Source: Sphingomonas aerolata
Lineage (GTDB): Bacteria > Pseudomonadota > Alphaproteobacteria > Sphingomonadales > Sphingomonadaceae
Direction of reading: 5' to 3'
Length of the DNA stretch: 64,000 nucleotides
Assembly (NCBI RefSeq): GCF_003046295.1
Contig: NZ_PZZN01000001.1
Location: forward strand, 248,001 to 312,000
The notes below the pieces were generated by a model. It was given only the letters and a program-made list of their open reading frames with translations. It made no database searches and was not told the origin of the DNA. Position numbers and translations under genes: made by a program. Shown piece after piece: positions 27,237 to 35,746 of this stretch (the first letter of the stretch is position 1; every line of letters begins with the position of its first letter).

Positions 27237-30200
27237 TCAGAATTTTTGCGACAAACCGAGTTTTGCGGTGAAGCCGAGCGGCGAGGCGGTGAACGGATCG
27301 TAATTCTGGTCCAGCCGCGCGAAGGGCGGTGCGCGGTCGAAGATGTTGAGCGCGGACAGCGACACCGTCGATCCGGTCGGCAACGCGATCCTCAGCGTGG
27401 CATCCATCGTCTTGAACGCGCCGATCTCCTTGCCGCCCGTCACTGATCCACCCGCCAGCGCACCGAAGTTCGGCCCGAAGATCGCCGCGCCGCGCTGATC
27501 GGTATAGCCATCGATATAGTTGAACTGCACCCGCAGGCTGGCGACGTCGTAATCACCCTGCACATACCAGTTGCCCTTGATCTCGGGCACCGGATAGGCC
27601 GTCGTCTGGTAGTTGAGCAGGCCGACACCGTCGAATGCGGGCTGCACGACGATCCCTTCCACCGTCACGTCCTTGGTCTTGTAGTCGATGACATAGGTGC
27701 CGGTCGCGCCCACGGTGACGGTCGCCAGCCCGAGTTCGCCGCGAAAGCTTGCCTGGACGTCGAGACCGGAGGTCGTGACATTGGCGCTGTTGACATAGAC
27801 GGTGCGCAACCGCTGGACATTGCCGACGCCGCAGCCCGCACCGGTGAAGGTGAAGCGCTGCTGGAGAGCGGCAAAGGCGGCATTGCCGCAATTCGCCGCG
27901 CCGCTCGCACCGAACAATGCGTTGACGATGCCCTGTGTCGGCTCCTGCTCGATCGGCCCCTTCAGGTCGTACCGGAAATAGTCGACGCTCGCATTGAACC
28001 CGCCCGCGTCGAGGATCACGCCGCCGCTATAGGTCGTCGCCTTTTCAGGCTCGAGATCCGGATTGCCGTTGATGTCGACCGCGCGGAACGAGGTGCCGAT
28101 GATCTGCAGCGCGGTCAGATTGCCTTCGAGCTGCTGCGCGGGCGGTCCACGGAACGTCGTTCCGGCCCCGCCGCGCAGCGCGAGCCACGGCGCCACCTGG
28201 ATGCGCAACCGCCCCTGCGGATTGAAGGTCGACCCGACATTGCCGCCATAATCCTCGTACCGCGCGGACAGCTGGGCGTTGATCGCCTCGAGGATCGGCA
28301 ATTGCAGCTCGGCGAACAGCGCCTTCACGTCACCGACCGAGGACGCGTTCCGATTGGTGCCGAGAAAACCCAGCGCACCCGTCTGCGGCGTACAGGTCGC
28401 ACGCGGATTGAGCGGCGTCCCCGGGCAGGGATTCACCGCCAGATTGCTGTCGGCATTATAGTTCACGGCATAATAATTGCGCCGATACTGGCCGCCGATC
28501 GCGAAACCGACATCGCCACCGGGCAGTCGCAGCCCGGTCCGCCCACCGAGCACGAGGTCGCCGACGAACAATTGCGTGTTGTAGACGGTGCGCGTCGTCC
28601 GGAAGAAATTGTCGACCGTCGCAATGTCGTTGACCAGCCCCGCACCGGGCGCGGTGCTGAGCCCGTTGGTGCCGCGCGACCCGGCGTAATTGGGGTTCAC
28701 TTGGCCCGTGACCGGGTTGGCCGCCACTGCGGTCGAGAACGGGTTGAAGAAGGTGCAGCCGTTCGTTCCGGCAAGCGAAGCGATCTGCGCAGCGGTCAGC
28801 CCGGCGCGCGACGCGGTGGTCGCATAGGCGCAATTGGGGCCACCAAAGCCCGCGATCGCGTTCTGGAGAAGATCGCCGAACGTGTCGGTCCCCTCATTCT
28901 CGCGGACATATTGCGAATAGGTCCCGCTCGCGGTCAGGTTGATCCGATCGGTGACCTCCCACGACAGGTCCGCGGTAAAACGCATTTCCTCGGACTGGCG
29001 CTTGGAGAATGCCGATCCACGGTCATTGTCCCCGCCCCGCATGACCGGATTGCCACCGAGCAGTGCCGGACGGAAGAGCACGGGGAAGGCGAGCGCGGGT
29101 GCGAGCGGCGTGCCGTTCGCGGTCAGGCAGCCCGCCGCCGCACCATAGACCTGGCAATAATCGCGTAGTGCCGGCGCATAGGTCGGCACCTGGAAGAAGC
29201 CCGCACCGCCGCCCGCCGCATTCGCCGATGGCGGCAGCGTCGGCAGATAGGTCGGCGACGTCGTGATCCGCGTCGAGGTCGCTCCATAGAGCGCGGTCGC
29301 GGTGAACTGCAGCGAACTGGTGAGGTCGATTGCGACCTCGGCATAGGCCTGATACCGGTCCTCCGGCTCGACCAGATTGCCGAACTGGCCGTAATTGTTG
29401 AAGCATCGATCTGTCGGCACCGCGATCGTCCCGACCGCGGTCGGCGTCGGTGTCGTCGAGCCCGCGACGCTGCGGAATCCGCCGAGCGATTCACACCCCA
29501 GATCGCGAACGAAGTTCACCCCGTTCGACGCGCCGTTCGCGCCATAGCCGGTGAACAGACGCCCGCTGACCGGGTCGAGGAACGGAACGGTCGCGTTGAA
29601 ATCGAGGTTGCCGGGATTGCCGCCGCCGGTCCACCCGCCCTGGGGATTGTTGGCGTAGGGCTGGATCGTAAAATCTCGATCGGTGGTACGCAGCTCGGAC
29701 CGGTGCTGATAGCCGAACGACGCCAGCATCCGCACGCCGTTGCCGCTGTGGCCATAGCTCATGGCCGTGCCGTAATCGCCCTTCGACCCGTCGATATAGC
29801 GATAGTCGCCCGACACCAGGAAACCCTGCTGGTCGGTCCGTGTGATGAAATTGACCACGCCCGCGATCGCGTCCGAGCCATAGGTGGCGGCGGCGCCGTC
29901 CTTGAGCACCTCGACACGGCCGATCGCGGCCGACGGAATCAGGTTGATGTCGACGATCGGAATACCGCCCCCGACCGGCACCAGCCGCTTGCCGTTGAGC
30001 AGCACCAGCGTACGTTGTGGCCCCAGCCCGCGCAGATTGACCGACGCGACGCCTTCATTGCCCTGGCTGCGGCTGTCGAACTGGTTCGCGTCGCCGGTCA
30101 CGCCGTTCGAGGTCGGCAGGTTCTTGAGCAGCTCGACCGCGGTCGGCGCACCCTGCTTCGCAAGTTCATCGCCCGAAATCACGTCGACGGGTGCGGCGGC

Positions 30201-30416
30201 ATCCTCGGACGACCCGCGGATCAGCGAGCCGGTGACGATGATGTCGGCATTCTCTGACTGGGCGGCGGCGGCCTGCGCGGGGTTCGCTGTGACCTGCCCC
30301 GCTCCCGTCGTTCCCAATGGTTGTGGATCACCCCCGATTTGCGCTGCCGCCGGAACGGCAAGGGCCCATGCAAGTACGAAAAACGCGGACGCGACGAAAT
30401 AGCGCTGCTTGGCCAC
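27237..30416 (-). CDS. TonB-dependent outer-membrane receptor
   Basis: A 1059-residue receptor. A signal peptide (VASAFFVLAWALAVPAAAQI) is followed by a TonB-box-like NADIIVTGSLIRG and a plug domain with APVDVISGDELAKQGAPTAV, VNLRGLGPQRTLVLLNGKRL and VEVLKDGAAATYGSDAIAGV. The long C-terminal beta-barrel ends in aromatic SQKF as needed for BAM insertion. The translation start is GTG 30416-30414 with GGGGAGAG upstream; earlier starts add residues that do not fit a signal peptide. By context it imports the compound degraded by the neighbouring acyl-CoA genes; sequence alone does not show whether that is a terpenoid, steroid, siderophore or glycan. Confidence 0.95.
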   Translation of the reverse strand: MAKQRYFVASAFFVLAWALAVPAAAQIGGDPQPLGTTGAGQVTANPAQAAAAQSENADIIVTGSLIRGSSEDAAAPVDVISGDELAKQGAPTAVELLKNLPTSNGVTGDANQFDSRSQGNEGVASVNLRGLGPQRTLVLLNGKRLVPVGGGIPIVDINLIPSAAIGRVEVLKDGAAATYGSDAIAGVVNFITRTDQQGFLVSGDYRYIDGSKGDYGTAMSYGHSGNGVRMLASFGYQHRSELRTTDRDFTIQPYANNPQGGWTGGGNPGNLDFNATVPFLDPVSGRLFTGYGANGASNGVNFVRDLGCESLGGFRSVAGSTTPTPTAVGTIAVPTDRCFNNYGQFGNLVEPEDRYQAYAEVAIDLTSSLQFTATALYGATSTRITTSPTYLPTLPPSANAAGGGAGFFQVPTYAPALRDYCQVYGAAAGCLTANGTPLAPALAFPVLFRPALLGGNPVMRGGDNDRGSAFSKRQSEEMRFTADLSWEVTDRINLTASGTYSQYVRENEGTDTFGDLLQNAIAGFGGPNCAYATTASRAGLTAAQIASLAGTNGCTFFNPFSTAVAANPVTGQVNPNYAGSRGTNGLSTAPGAGLVNDIATVDNFFRTTRTVYNTQLFVGDLVLGGRTGLRLPGGDVGFAIGGQYRRNYYAVNYNADSNLAVNPCPGTPLNPRATCTPQTGALGFLGTNRNASSVGDVKALFAELQLPILEAINAQLSARYEDYGGNVGSTFNPQGRLRIQVAPWLALRGGAGTTFRGPPAQQLEGNLTALQIIGTSFRAVDINGNPDLEPEKATTYSGGVILDAGGFNASVDYFRYDLKGPIEQEPTQGIVNALFGASGAANCGNAAFAALQQRFTFTGAGCGVGNVQRLRTVYVNSANVTTSGLDVQASFRGELGLATVTVGATGTYVIDYKTKDVTVEGIVVQPAFDGVGLLNYQTTAYPVPEIKGNWYVQGDYDVASLRVQFNYIDGYTDQRGAAIFGPNFGALAGGSVTGGKEIGAFKTMDATLRIALPTGSTVSLSALNIFDRAPPFARLDQNYDPFTASPLGFTAKLGLSQKF

Positions 30417-30466
30417 ATCACTCTCCCCTGTTCGGCCGAAGCACTTTGGCCCGTACCGCATCATCG

Positions 30467-30495
30467 AATAGATTCTTCTACGCCTTACGCGTCAA
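30467..30495 (-). promoter_or_regulatory. Candidate promoter of the TonB receptor gene
   Basis: On the minus strand TTGACG (30495-30490) and TCTATT (30472-30467) are 17 bases apart, about 50 bases upstream of the GTG start. The -35 is a near-perfect match and the -10 is moderate. Confidence 0.5.
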
Positions 30496-30506
30496 GCGGG
30501 AAAATC

Positions 30507-30521
30507 GTAGCATATTGCTAC
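30507..30521. promoter_or_regulatory. Inverted repeat directly upstream of the TonB receptor promoter
   Basis: GTAGCA-TAT-TGCTAC is a perfect 6+3+6 inverted repeat 11 bases upstream of the candidate -35 element. Its position suits an activator or repressor of the receptor gene. It differs from the inverted repeat near the tandem TetR gene, so the cognate regulator is unknown. Confidence 0.45.
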
Positions 30522-31099
30522 TAATCCCTGCCAATACTGTCATGTAGACGGCTTTCGCCAGTTCCGGATCGGCCAGAACCAATTTTCGATCTTGCGATAA
30601 TGTAGTCCCGGGGAGAGGGGCTTTGCCGCAGCGGTCCGACCCTAAGGATACCAGCCGCCGCCGGCCTTCAAGCGCCGCAATGAGGCCACGCCAGTTAATG
30701 ACGCAAAACGGGGCAGCGCACGCGGCGTCAGGCCGGGCCGCACAATGCTCGCTGATGCTGGGGTTTCAGGAAGGACGGCGGAAGGTACGGCCTTGCCGTC
30801 CTTCCGCCTTATCCCCTCTCCAAACTCGTCAAGGCGGCGACCTGTTGGACTGCCTGCCTGGTGATGCCGAGCACTGCGAGAGTGCTGCGAGGCTCAACCA
30901 CCCTAAGTCCGTCTCTTTCCGAAACTGAACATCAGGTATGGGCAGCTATTGGCATGATTCGCCGGGGGATGCAAAGGGAAGTTCGGGTGCCCTCGCCGAT
31001 GCCGGACTAAAGTCGGGGATCGCTGCCGGAGCGCCCTCCGACCACGTCCGGCCGGTCCGGAGCACGAGGCCGGGGCCAGGACCCGGGACGCCAGCGGCG
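30522..31099. other. Intergenic stretch with no convincing gene
   Basis: About 580 bases between the TonB receptor promoter region and the end of the GST gene. Open frames here are short, Arg/Pro-rich and lack ribosome-binding sites. The only structure I see is the 11-bp hairpin at 30769-30805. It may hold regulatory RNA or decayed sequence. Confidence 0.5.
30769..30805. repeat. Perfect 11-bp inverted repeat in the gene-free stretch
   Basis: GGAAGGACGGC (30769-30779) and GCCGTCCTTCC (30795-30805) enclose a 15-base loop which itself repeats GGAAGG/CCTT. GCCTTATCCCCT follows, not a clean T-run. It may be a terminator-like or REP-like element. Confidence 0.5.
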
Positions 31100-31714
31100 C
31101 TAGGCCTGTGCGCTCGGGCGGCCCGACGCACGATCGTGCCAGGCCCTGAGATGCTCCAGCTCGTCCGGGATGGGAATGCCGACGAACGCGGCAAAATCGA
31201 TCGTCGTCAGCAGGACGATGTCGGCGATGGTATAGCGCACCCCGTCGAGCCATTCGGTGTCCGCCAGCGCAGCGTCGAACTCGGCCATGGCCGCCCGGAC
31301 ACGCGGCCGCTGGGTTTCGCCGAATTCGGTATATTGCGGCTTCACGATCCGCGCCGTCCAGGGATGCGTATGCTGCCACACCAGCGACAGCGGTGTCATC
31401 AGCCGCAGTTCGACCCGCCGCGTCCACATGTCCACCTCGGCGATATTGTGCGCGCCGTGCCCGAACAGCGGCGGCTCCGGATGCAGCGCCTCGAAATATC
31501 GACAGATCGCGACGCTCTCGGTCAGCACACGACCATCGTCGAACGCCAGCGCAGGCGTCTGGCCATAGGGGTTCACCGCGAGGAACGGCGCCGCCTTGTG
31601 CTCCGCCTTGGGTATCGACACCTGCACCATTGGGATGCGCACCTGCTTTTCGGCGAGGAAGATCCGGACGCGGCGCGGGTTGGGCGCCGGCGAGGCACTG
31701 TCATAGAACAACAT
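31100..31714 (-). CDS. Glutathione S-transferase family protein
   Basis: A 204-residue protein. Residues 1-78 are the thioredoxin-like GST_N domain (MLFYDSASPAPNPRRVRIFL, FLAVNPYGQTPALAFDDGRV, LTESVAICRYFE, where ES binds the glutathione gamma-glutamyl group). The rest is the helical C-domain with the N-capping/hydrophobic-staple segment YTIADIVLLTTIDF. Ser/Asn residues near S6-N12 could be catalytic. It diverges from the acyl-CoA ligase/thioesterase pair with a 77-bp gap. GSTs in such clusters often handle reactive intermediates or isomerisations. Confidence 0.9.
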   Translation of the reverse strand: MLFYDSASPAPNPRRVRIFLAEKQVRIPMVQVSIPKAEHKAAPFLAVNPYGQTPALAFDDGRVLTESVAICRYFEALHPEPPLFGHGAHNIAEVDMWTRRVELRLMTPLSLVWQHTHPWTARIVKPQYTEFGETQRPRVRAAMAEFDAALADTEWLDGVRYTIADIVLLTTIDFAAFVGIPIPDELEHLRAWHDRASGRPSAQA

Positions 31715-31791
31715 CGGCTGATCCTTTTGCGAGTCGCCTTTTCGAATATCGCGTATGGCATTCGATGCGCACTTCGCCTAGCCACGCGGAT

Positions 31792-33360
31792 ATGACGATC
31801 GCCTCCGATTTGCTCGCTACCGGCTTCGCGACCCTGCCGGATCTGATCCGCGCACACGCCCGCGAACGCGGATCATCGACCGCCATCGCGGATCCGCAGG
31901 GCAGCATCGACTATGCGACGCTCGACCGGACGATGGACCGCGTTGCGGCGGCGCTGCAACGCGACGGCATCGCCGCGGGACAGGCGATCGCGATCGTCGC
32001 CGCGCCGTCGACCAGCTATCTTTCTGTTTTCCTTGGCGCGGTACGGGCCGGCTGTGTCGCGACGCCAATCGCGCCGTCGGCGATTCCCTCGGCGATCGCG
32101 GCGATGATCGCGGACAGCGGCGCGCCGATCGTCGTTCTCGACGAGCCCATGGCGCAGGCTCTGGCGGACGAACGCGTCACCGCGCGGATCCTGCTCCTGT
32201 CGGACGCCGACCTGCCGCCCGAGGGGCCGTCCGGCGACGCCGAGCTGTTGGAGCACTGGCTCGCGCCCGATGGCGCACGCCCCACGCCCGTGGCGATCGC
32301 GCCTGGCGATGCGTTCAACATCATCTACTCGTCGGGCACGACCGGCACCCCCAAGGGGATCGTCCAGAGCCATGCGATGCGCTGGGCACATATCGCGCGC
32401 AACAGCGCCGCAGGGTTCGACACCGCGGTCACGATGATCGCGACGCCGCTCTATTCGAACACCACGCTCGTCAGCGTCCTGCCCACGCTCGGCTGGGGCG
32501 GCAGCGTCGTGCTGATGGGCAAGTTCGACGCGCGCGGCTATCTGACGCTCGCCGAGCGCTACCGCGCGACGCACACGATGCTCGTCCCCGTCCAGTATCA
32601 GCGGATCATGGCGCTCCCCGATTTCGACGCGTTCGACCTGTCGGCCTTCCGTTTCAAGACGAGTACCAGCGCGCCCTTCTCCGCCGCGCTGAAGGCCGAC
32701 GTGGTCGCGCGCTGGCCGGGGCTGCTCGTCGAGTTTTACGGCATGACCGAAGGCGGAGCGAGCTGCGCGCTCAACGCGACCGCGCATCCGACCAAGCTGC
32801 ATAGCGTGGGTCAGCCGATGCCGGGGCACGAGATCCGCCTGATCGACGACGACGGCGTCGAGGTGCCGCCGGGCGAAATGGGCGAGGTTGTCGGCCGCTC
32901 GCCCGCAATGATGAACGGCTATCACGGCCGCAGCGCTGCGACGCGCGACGCCGAATGGCATGATGCCGAGGGCAACCGCTATATCCGCCACGGCGATGTC
33001 GGTCGGTTCGACGAGGACGGCTTCCTGATCCTGATGGATCGCAAGAAGGACCTGATCATCTCGGGCGGGTTCAACATCTACCCCTCCGACCTCGAGGCGG
33101 TGCTTGGGCAGCATCCCGACGTCGCCGATTGCGCGGTCATCGGCATGCCGTCGGAGAGCTGGGGCGAGACGCCGGTTGCGGTCATCGTCCCTCGCTCGCC
33201 CGAGGCTAACCCGGCGGATATCCTGGCATGGACCAACGCGCAGCTCGGCAAGACCCAGCGCCTGTCGGGCATCCATCCGACCAGCGAACTTCCCCGCAGC
33301 GCGATCGGCAAGGTGCTCAAACGCGAACTGCGCGACCGGCTGACGGGCACGCCGGCATGA
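31792..33360 (+). CDS. Class I adenylate-forming acyl-CoA ligase
   Basis: A 522-residue AMP-binding enzyme. Motifs are IIYSSGTTGTPKGIVQSHAM (P-loop), EFYGMTEGGASC, YIRHGDVGRFDEDGFLILMD, RKKDLIISGGFNIYPSDLEA and the terminal lysine in LPRSAIGKVLKRELRD. It makes an acyl-AMP and then the CoA thioester of an unidentified acid. The start at ATG 31792 has a weak ribosome-binding site; ATG 31765 is nine codons further upstream. Its stop overlaps the following thioesterase start (ATGA), linking ligase and thioesterase. Confidence 0.92.
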   Translation: MTIASDLLATGFATLPDLIRAHARERGSSTAIADPQGSIDYATLDRTMDRVAAALQRDGIAAGQAIAIVAAPSTSYLSVFLGAVRAGCVATPIAPSAIPSAIAAMIADSGAPIVVLDEPMAQALADERVTARILLLSDADLPPEGPSGDAELLEHWLAPDGARPTPVAIAPGDAFNIIYSSGTTGTPKGIVQSHAMRWAHIARNSAAGFDTAVTMIATPLYSNTTLVSVLPTLGWGGSVVLMGKFDARGYLTLAERYRATHTMLVPVQYQRIMALPDFDAFDLSAFRFKTSTSAPFSAALKADVVARWPGLLVEFYGMTEGGASCALNATAHPTKLHSVGQPMPGHEIRLIDDDGVEVPPGEMGEVVGRSPAMMNGYHGRSAATRDAEWHDAEGNRYIRHGDVGRFDEDGFLILMDRKKDLIISGGFNIYPSDLEAVLGQHPDVADCAVIGMPSESWGETPVAVIVPRSPEANPADILAWTNAQLGKTQRLSGIHPTSELPRSAIGKVLKRELRDRLTGTPA

Positions 33361-34133
33361 CCAGTCTCCGACAGGCGATCGACGCGCTGCAACCGACCGA
33401 GGGCGGCTGGCGCGGGACCGTGCCGGACAATTGGCTGCAGGGGCGCACCGCCTATGGCGGGTTCTCGGCCGCGCTCGCGCTGCATGCCGCGCAAATGTCG
33501 GACACCGACCTGCCACCGCTCCGGTCGGCGCAAGTCTCGTTCATCGGGCCGCTGTCAGGCGACATCGTCATCCGCGCGACGCGGCTAAGACGCGGCCGCA
33601 ATGCCGCGTTCGTCCAGGCGGACGTCGAAAGCGCGGCAGGGCTCGGGCTGCGCGCCACCTTCGTCTTCATGGGGCCGATCGCCTCGCGCGTCGACCACCA
33701 CACCGGCACCGCGCCCGCCTTCGCGGTACCCGACGCCGACACCGCGACCTATCGCGGCCACAGCGCGGTCGCCTTCTCGCGCAATTTCGATCTGCTCGAC
33801 CGGCGCGACGACAGCGTCGGCCCCGCCGAATGGTTGCGCTGGGTCCGGCTGGCGGATCGCGAGGGGCTCGATTCGATGGTCGAGCTGATCGCGGTCGCGG
33901 ACTGCCTGCCACCCTCCGCGCTCAAGCTGCTCGGCGGGCCGGCACCGCTCAGCTCGATGACCTGGCTGCTCAACATTCTCGGCCCGCAGCCGGTGACGCA
34001 GGATGGCTGGTGGCTGCTGCGCGCGACGACCGACTATGTCCGCGACGGCAGTTCGAGCCAGTCAATGGCGATCTGGAACGCGCAAGGCCTGCCGATCGCC
34101 GAACAGATGCAGAGCGTCGCGATCTTTGCCTGA
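33357..34133 (+). CDS. Thioesterase family protein (double hotdog)
   Basis: A 258-residue acyl-CoA thioesterase-like protein: LQGRTAYGGFSAALALHAAQ and SAQVSFIGPLSGDIVIRATR for the first hotdog, and VTQDGWWLLRATTDYVRDGS, SSQSMAIWNAQGLPIAEQMQ and SVAIFA for the second, which keeps the typical Gln near the end. It is coupled to the upstream ligase by a 4-base overlap. Together they could cycle acyl-CoA, or the thioesterase could release the product of a short pathway. Confidence 0.88.
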   Translation: MTSLRQAIDALQPTEGGWRGTVPDNWLQGRTAYGGFSAALALHAAQMSDTDLPPLRSAQVSFIGPLSGDIVIRATRLRRGRNAAFVQADVESAAGLGLRATFVFMGPIASRVDHHTGTAPAFAVPDADTATYRGHSAVAFSRNFDLLDRRDDSVGPAEWLRWVRLADREGLDSMVELIAVADCLPPSALKLLGGPAPLSSMTWLLNILGPQPVTQDGWWLLRATTDYVRDGSSSQSMAIWNAQGLPIAEQMQSVAIFA

Positions 34134-34281
34134 CCGCCACGTCAGGTCGGCCGCGCGCGAATGTGACGTGCACGATACAGATTGCGACAGTTTATCCGTC
34201 ACCTGACAAAGCGTCGCGACAGCCGATCGTCATAACCGGGACATTCGATGGGGATCAGCCCCGTCCGACCGGAGATACGCG

Positions 34282-34932
34282 ATGCGCAAGACCCTGCTCA
34301 CGCTGGCGCTGACAGCCAGCAGCTTTGCCGCCACGGCATGCGGCGCACAGTCCGCCCCCGCCGACCGCGCCGACGCCGCCGCCACCAGCGCCGCCAACCG
34401 CGCCGCGCTGCAGACGACCATCGCCGGCCAGGCGCAGGCGGCGCCCGCACCGGCCCCCCGCGGTCCCGGTCCGCGGCACGCAGGCCGGATGCGCGGCGGG
34501 CCGATGATGCAGGCTGACACCGATCGCGACGGTGTCCTCACCCGCGCCGAAGTCGTCGCGCAGGCCGAGGCCCAGTTCGCCCGATTGGACGCCGACGGCG
34601 ACGGCATCGTGACCGCAGCCGAACGCCAGGCGGCACGCGAAGCGATGCGCGATCGTCGCGAGGCCCGGATGGCGGCACGCGGCAAGACGCTCCCGCCCGA
34701 GCCCGCAGGCATGGCGGACGGCAAGAAGGACCAGATGATGCGCGGCAGGCGCGGCGGCGGTGACGGCGTGCTCACGCAGGCCGAATTCATCGACCGTGCC
34801 GGGCAGCGTTTCGACCGGATGGACGCCAATCGTGACGGACGGCTCGACGCGGGCGAGCGGCCGGATCGCCGTGCGATGCGCCATGGTCGCGGGCACCGGA
34901 TGGACCGGCCGGGCGGCGACACCGATCAGTAA
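34282..34932 (+). CDS. Secreted EF-hand calcium-binding protein
   Basis: A 216-residue protein with an N-terminal signal sequence (MRKTLLTLALTASSFAATAC). Cysteine 20 could be lipidated, but the -3 position is Ala, so a plain Sec signal is as likely. A long Ala/Pro linker follows. EF-hand loops: DTDRDGVLTRAE (about 78-89), DADGDGIVTAAE (about 103-114), a degenerate loop at GGGDGVLTQAE, and DANRDGRLDAGE (about 182-193). Met/Arg/Gly-rich stretches (RGPGPRHAGRMRGG) lie between. It precedes a two-component system by 66 bp and may be a periplasmic sensor accessory. Confidence 0.88.
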   Translation: MRKTLLTLALTASSFAATACGAQSAPADRADAAATSAANRAALQTTIAGQAQAAPAPAPRGPGPRHAGRMRGGPMMQADTDRDGVLTRAEVVAQAEAQFARLDADGDGIVTAAERQAAREAMRDRREARMAARGKTLPPEPAGMADGKKDQMMRGRRGGGDGVLTQAEFIDRAGQRFDRMDANRDGRLDAGERPDRRAMRHGRGHRMDRPGGDTDQ

Positions 34933-34998
34933 TCCGCCCCCCTGCCCCTGCGCGCCGGACGGTCTGCGATCGTCCGGCGCTTCCTTTGGACACGCACC

Positions 34999-35736
34999 AT
35001 GCTAGACGTCGCCCCCATGGGAGACATGCCGCATCTGTTGCTCGTCGATGACGAGCGTTCGATCCGCGAGCCGCTGGCCGCCTATCTGACCAAGCAGGGA
35101 TTTCGCGTCACGCAGGCGGGCGACGCGGAGGCCGCGCGGACGCGGCTGACCGCCTATGCGATCGACCTCGTCATCCTCGACATCATGATGCCGGGCGAGG
35201 ACGGGCTGAGCCTGTGCCGCCACATCGCCGCGACCAGCGACGTGCCGGTCATCCTGCTGACCGCGCGCGCCGAGGAAACCGACCGGATCGTCGGGCTGGA
35301 AATGGGCGCCGACGACTATGTCGTGAAGCCTTTCTCGCCGCGCGAACTCGCGACGCGGGTGAAGGTCGTCCTGCGCCGCGCCACCGCGGGCGGCGCACGT
35401 CAGCATGCGCCCGAAGCCAATTCCTACGCCTTTGCCGGCTGGGTGCTCAAATCGGGCGAACGCGCGCTGGTCGATCGCGAAGGCGTGTCGGTGCCGCTGT
35501 CGACAGGCGAGTACAACCTGCTGCTCGCGCTGGTCACGCGACCGCGTCAGGTCCTGACCCGCGACCAGCTGCTCGATCTGACCCAGGGGCGCGAGGCCGC
35601 CGCGTTCGATCGCGCGATCGACAACCAGGTCAGCCGGCTGCGTCGCAAGATCGAGGCGGATGCCAAGACGCCCGAACTGATCAAGACGGTCTGGGGCGGC
35701 GGCTATACGCTGGCGGCCGAGGTCATCCGTCTGTGA
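34999..35736 (+). CDS. OmpR/PhoB-family response regulator
   Basis: A 245-residue regulator. The receiver domain (about 11-125) has the acidic pocket LLVDDERSIREP, the phosphorylated Asp in LVILDIMMPGEDGLSL, Thr in LLTARAEE, and Lys in DDYVVKPFSPREL. The DNA-binding winged helix (about 145-240) ends VSRLRRKIEADAKTPELIKT, then VWGGGYTL. ATG 34999 is the first start; ATG 35017 or 35026 would remove six or nine residues and still keep the domain. It overlaps no gene but lies 10 bp before the histidine kinase gene, its partner. Confidence 0.95.
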   Translation: MLDVAPMGDMPHLLLVDDERSIREPLAAYLTKQGFRVTQAGDAEAARTRLTAYAIDLVILDIMMPGEDGLSLCRHIAATSDVPVILLTARAEETDRIVGLEMGADDYVVKPFSPRELATRVKVVLRRATAGGARQHAPEANSYAFAGWVLKSGERALVDREGVSVPLSTGEYNLLLALVTRPRQVLTRDQLLDLTQGREAAAFDRAIDNQVSRLRRKIEADAKTPELIKTVWGGGYTLAAEVIRL

Positions 35737-35746
35737 TCCCGCACCC

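Noticed and set aside
30623..30928. A 101-codon plus-strand frame in the gene-free stretch
   Set aside because: It starts at TTG without a ribosome-binding site, has low-complexity basic composition and runs through the hairpin. I do not support it as a gene.
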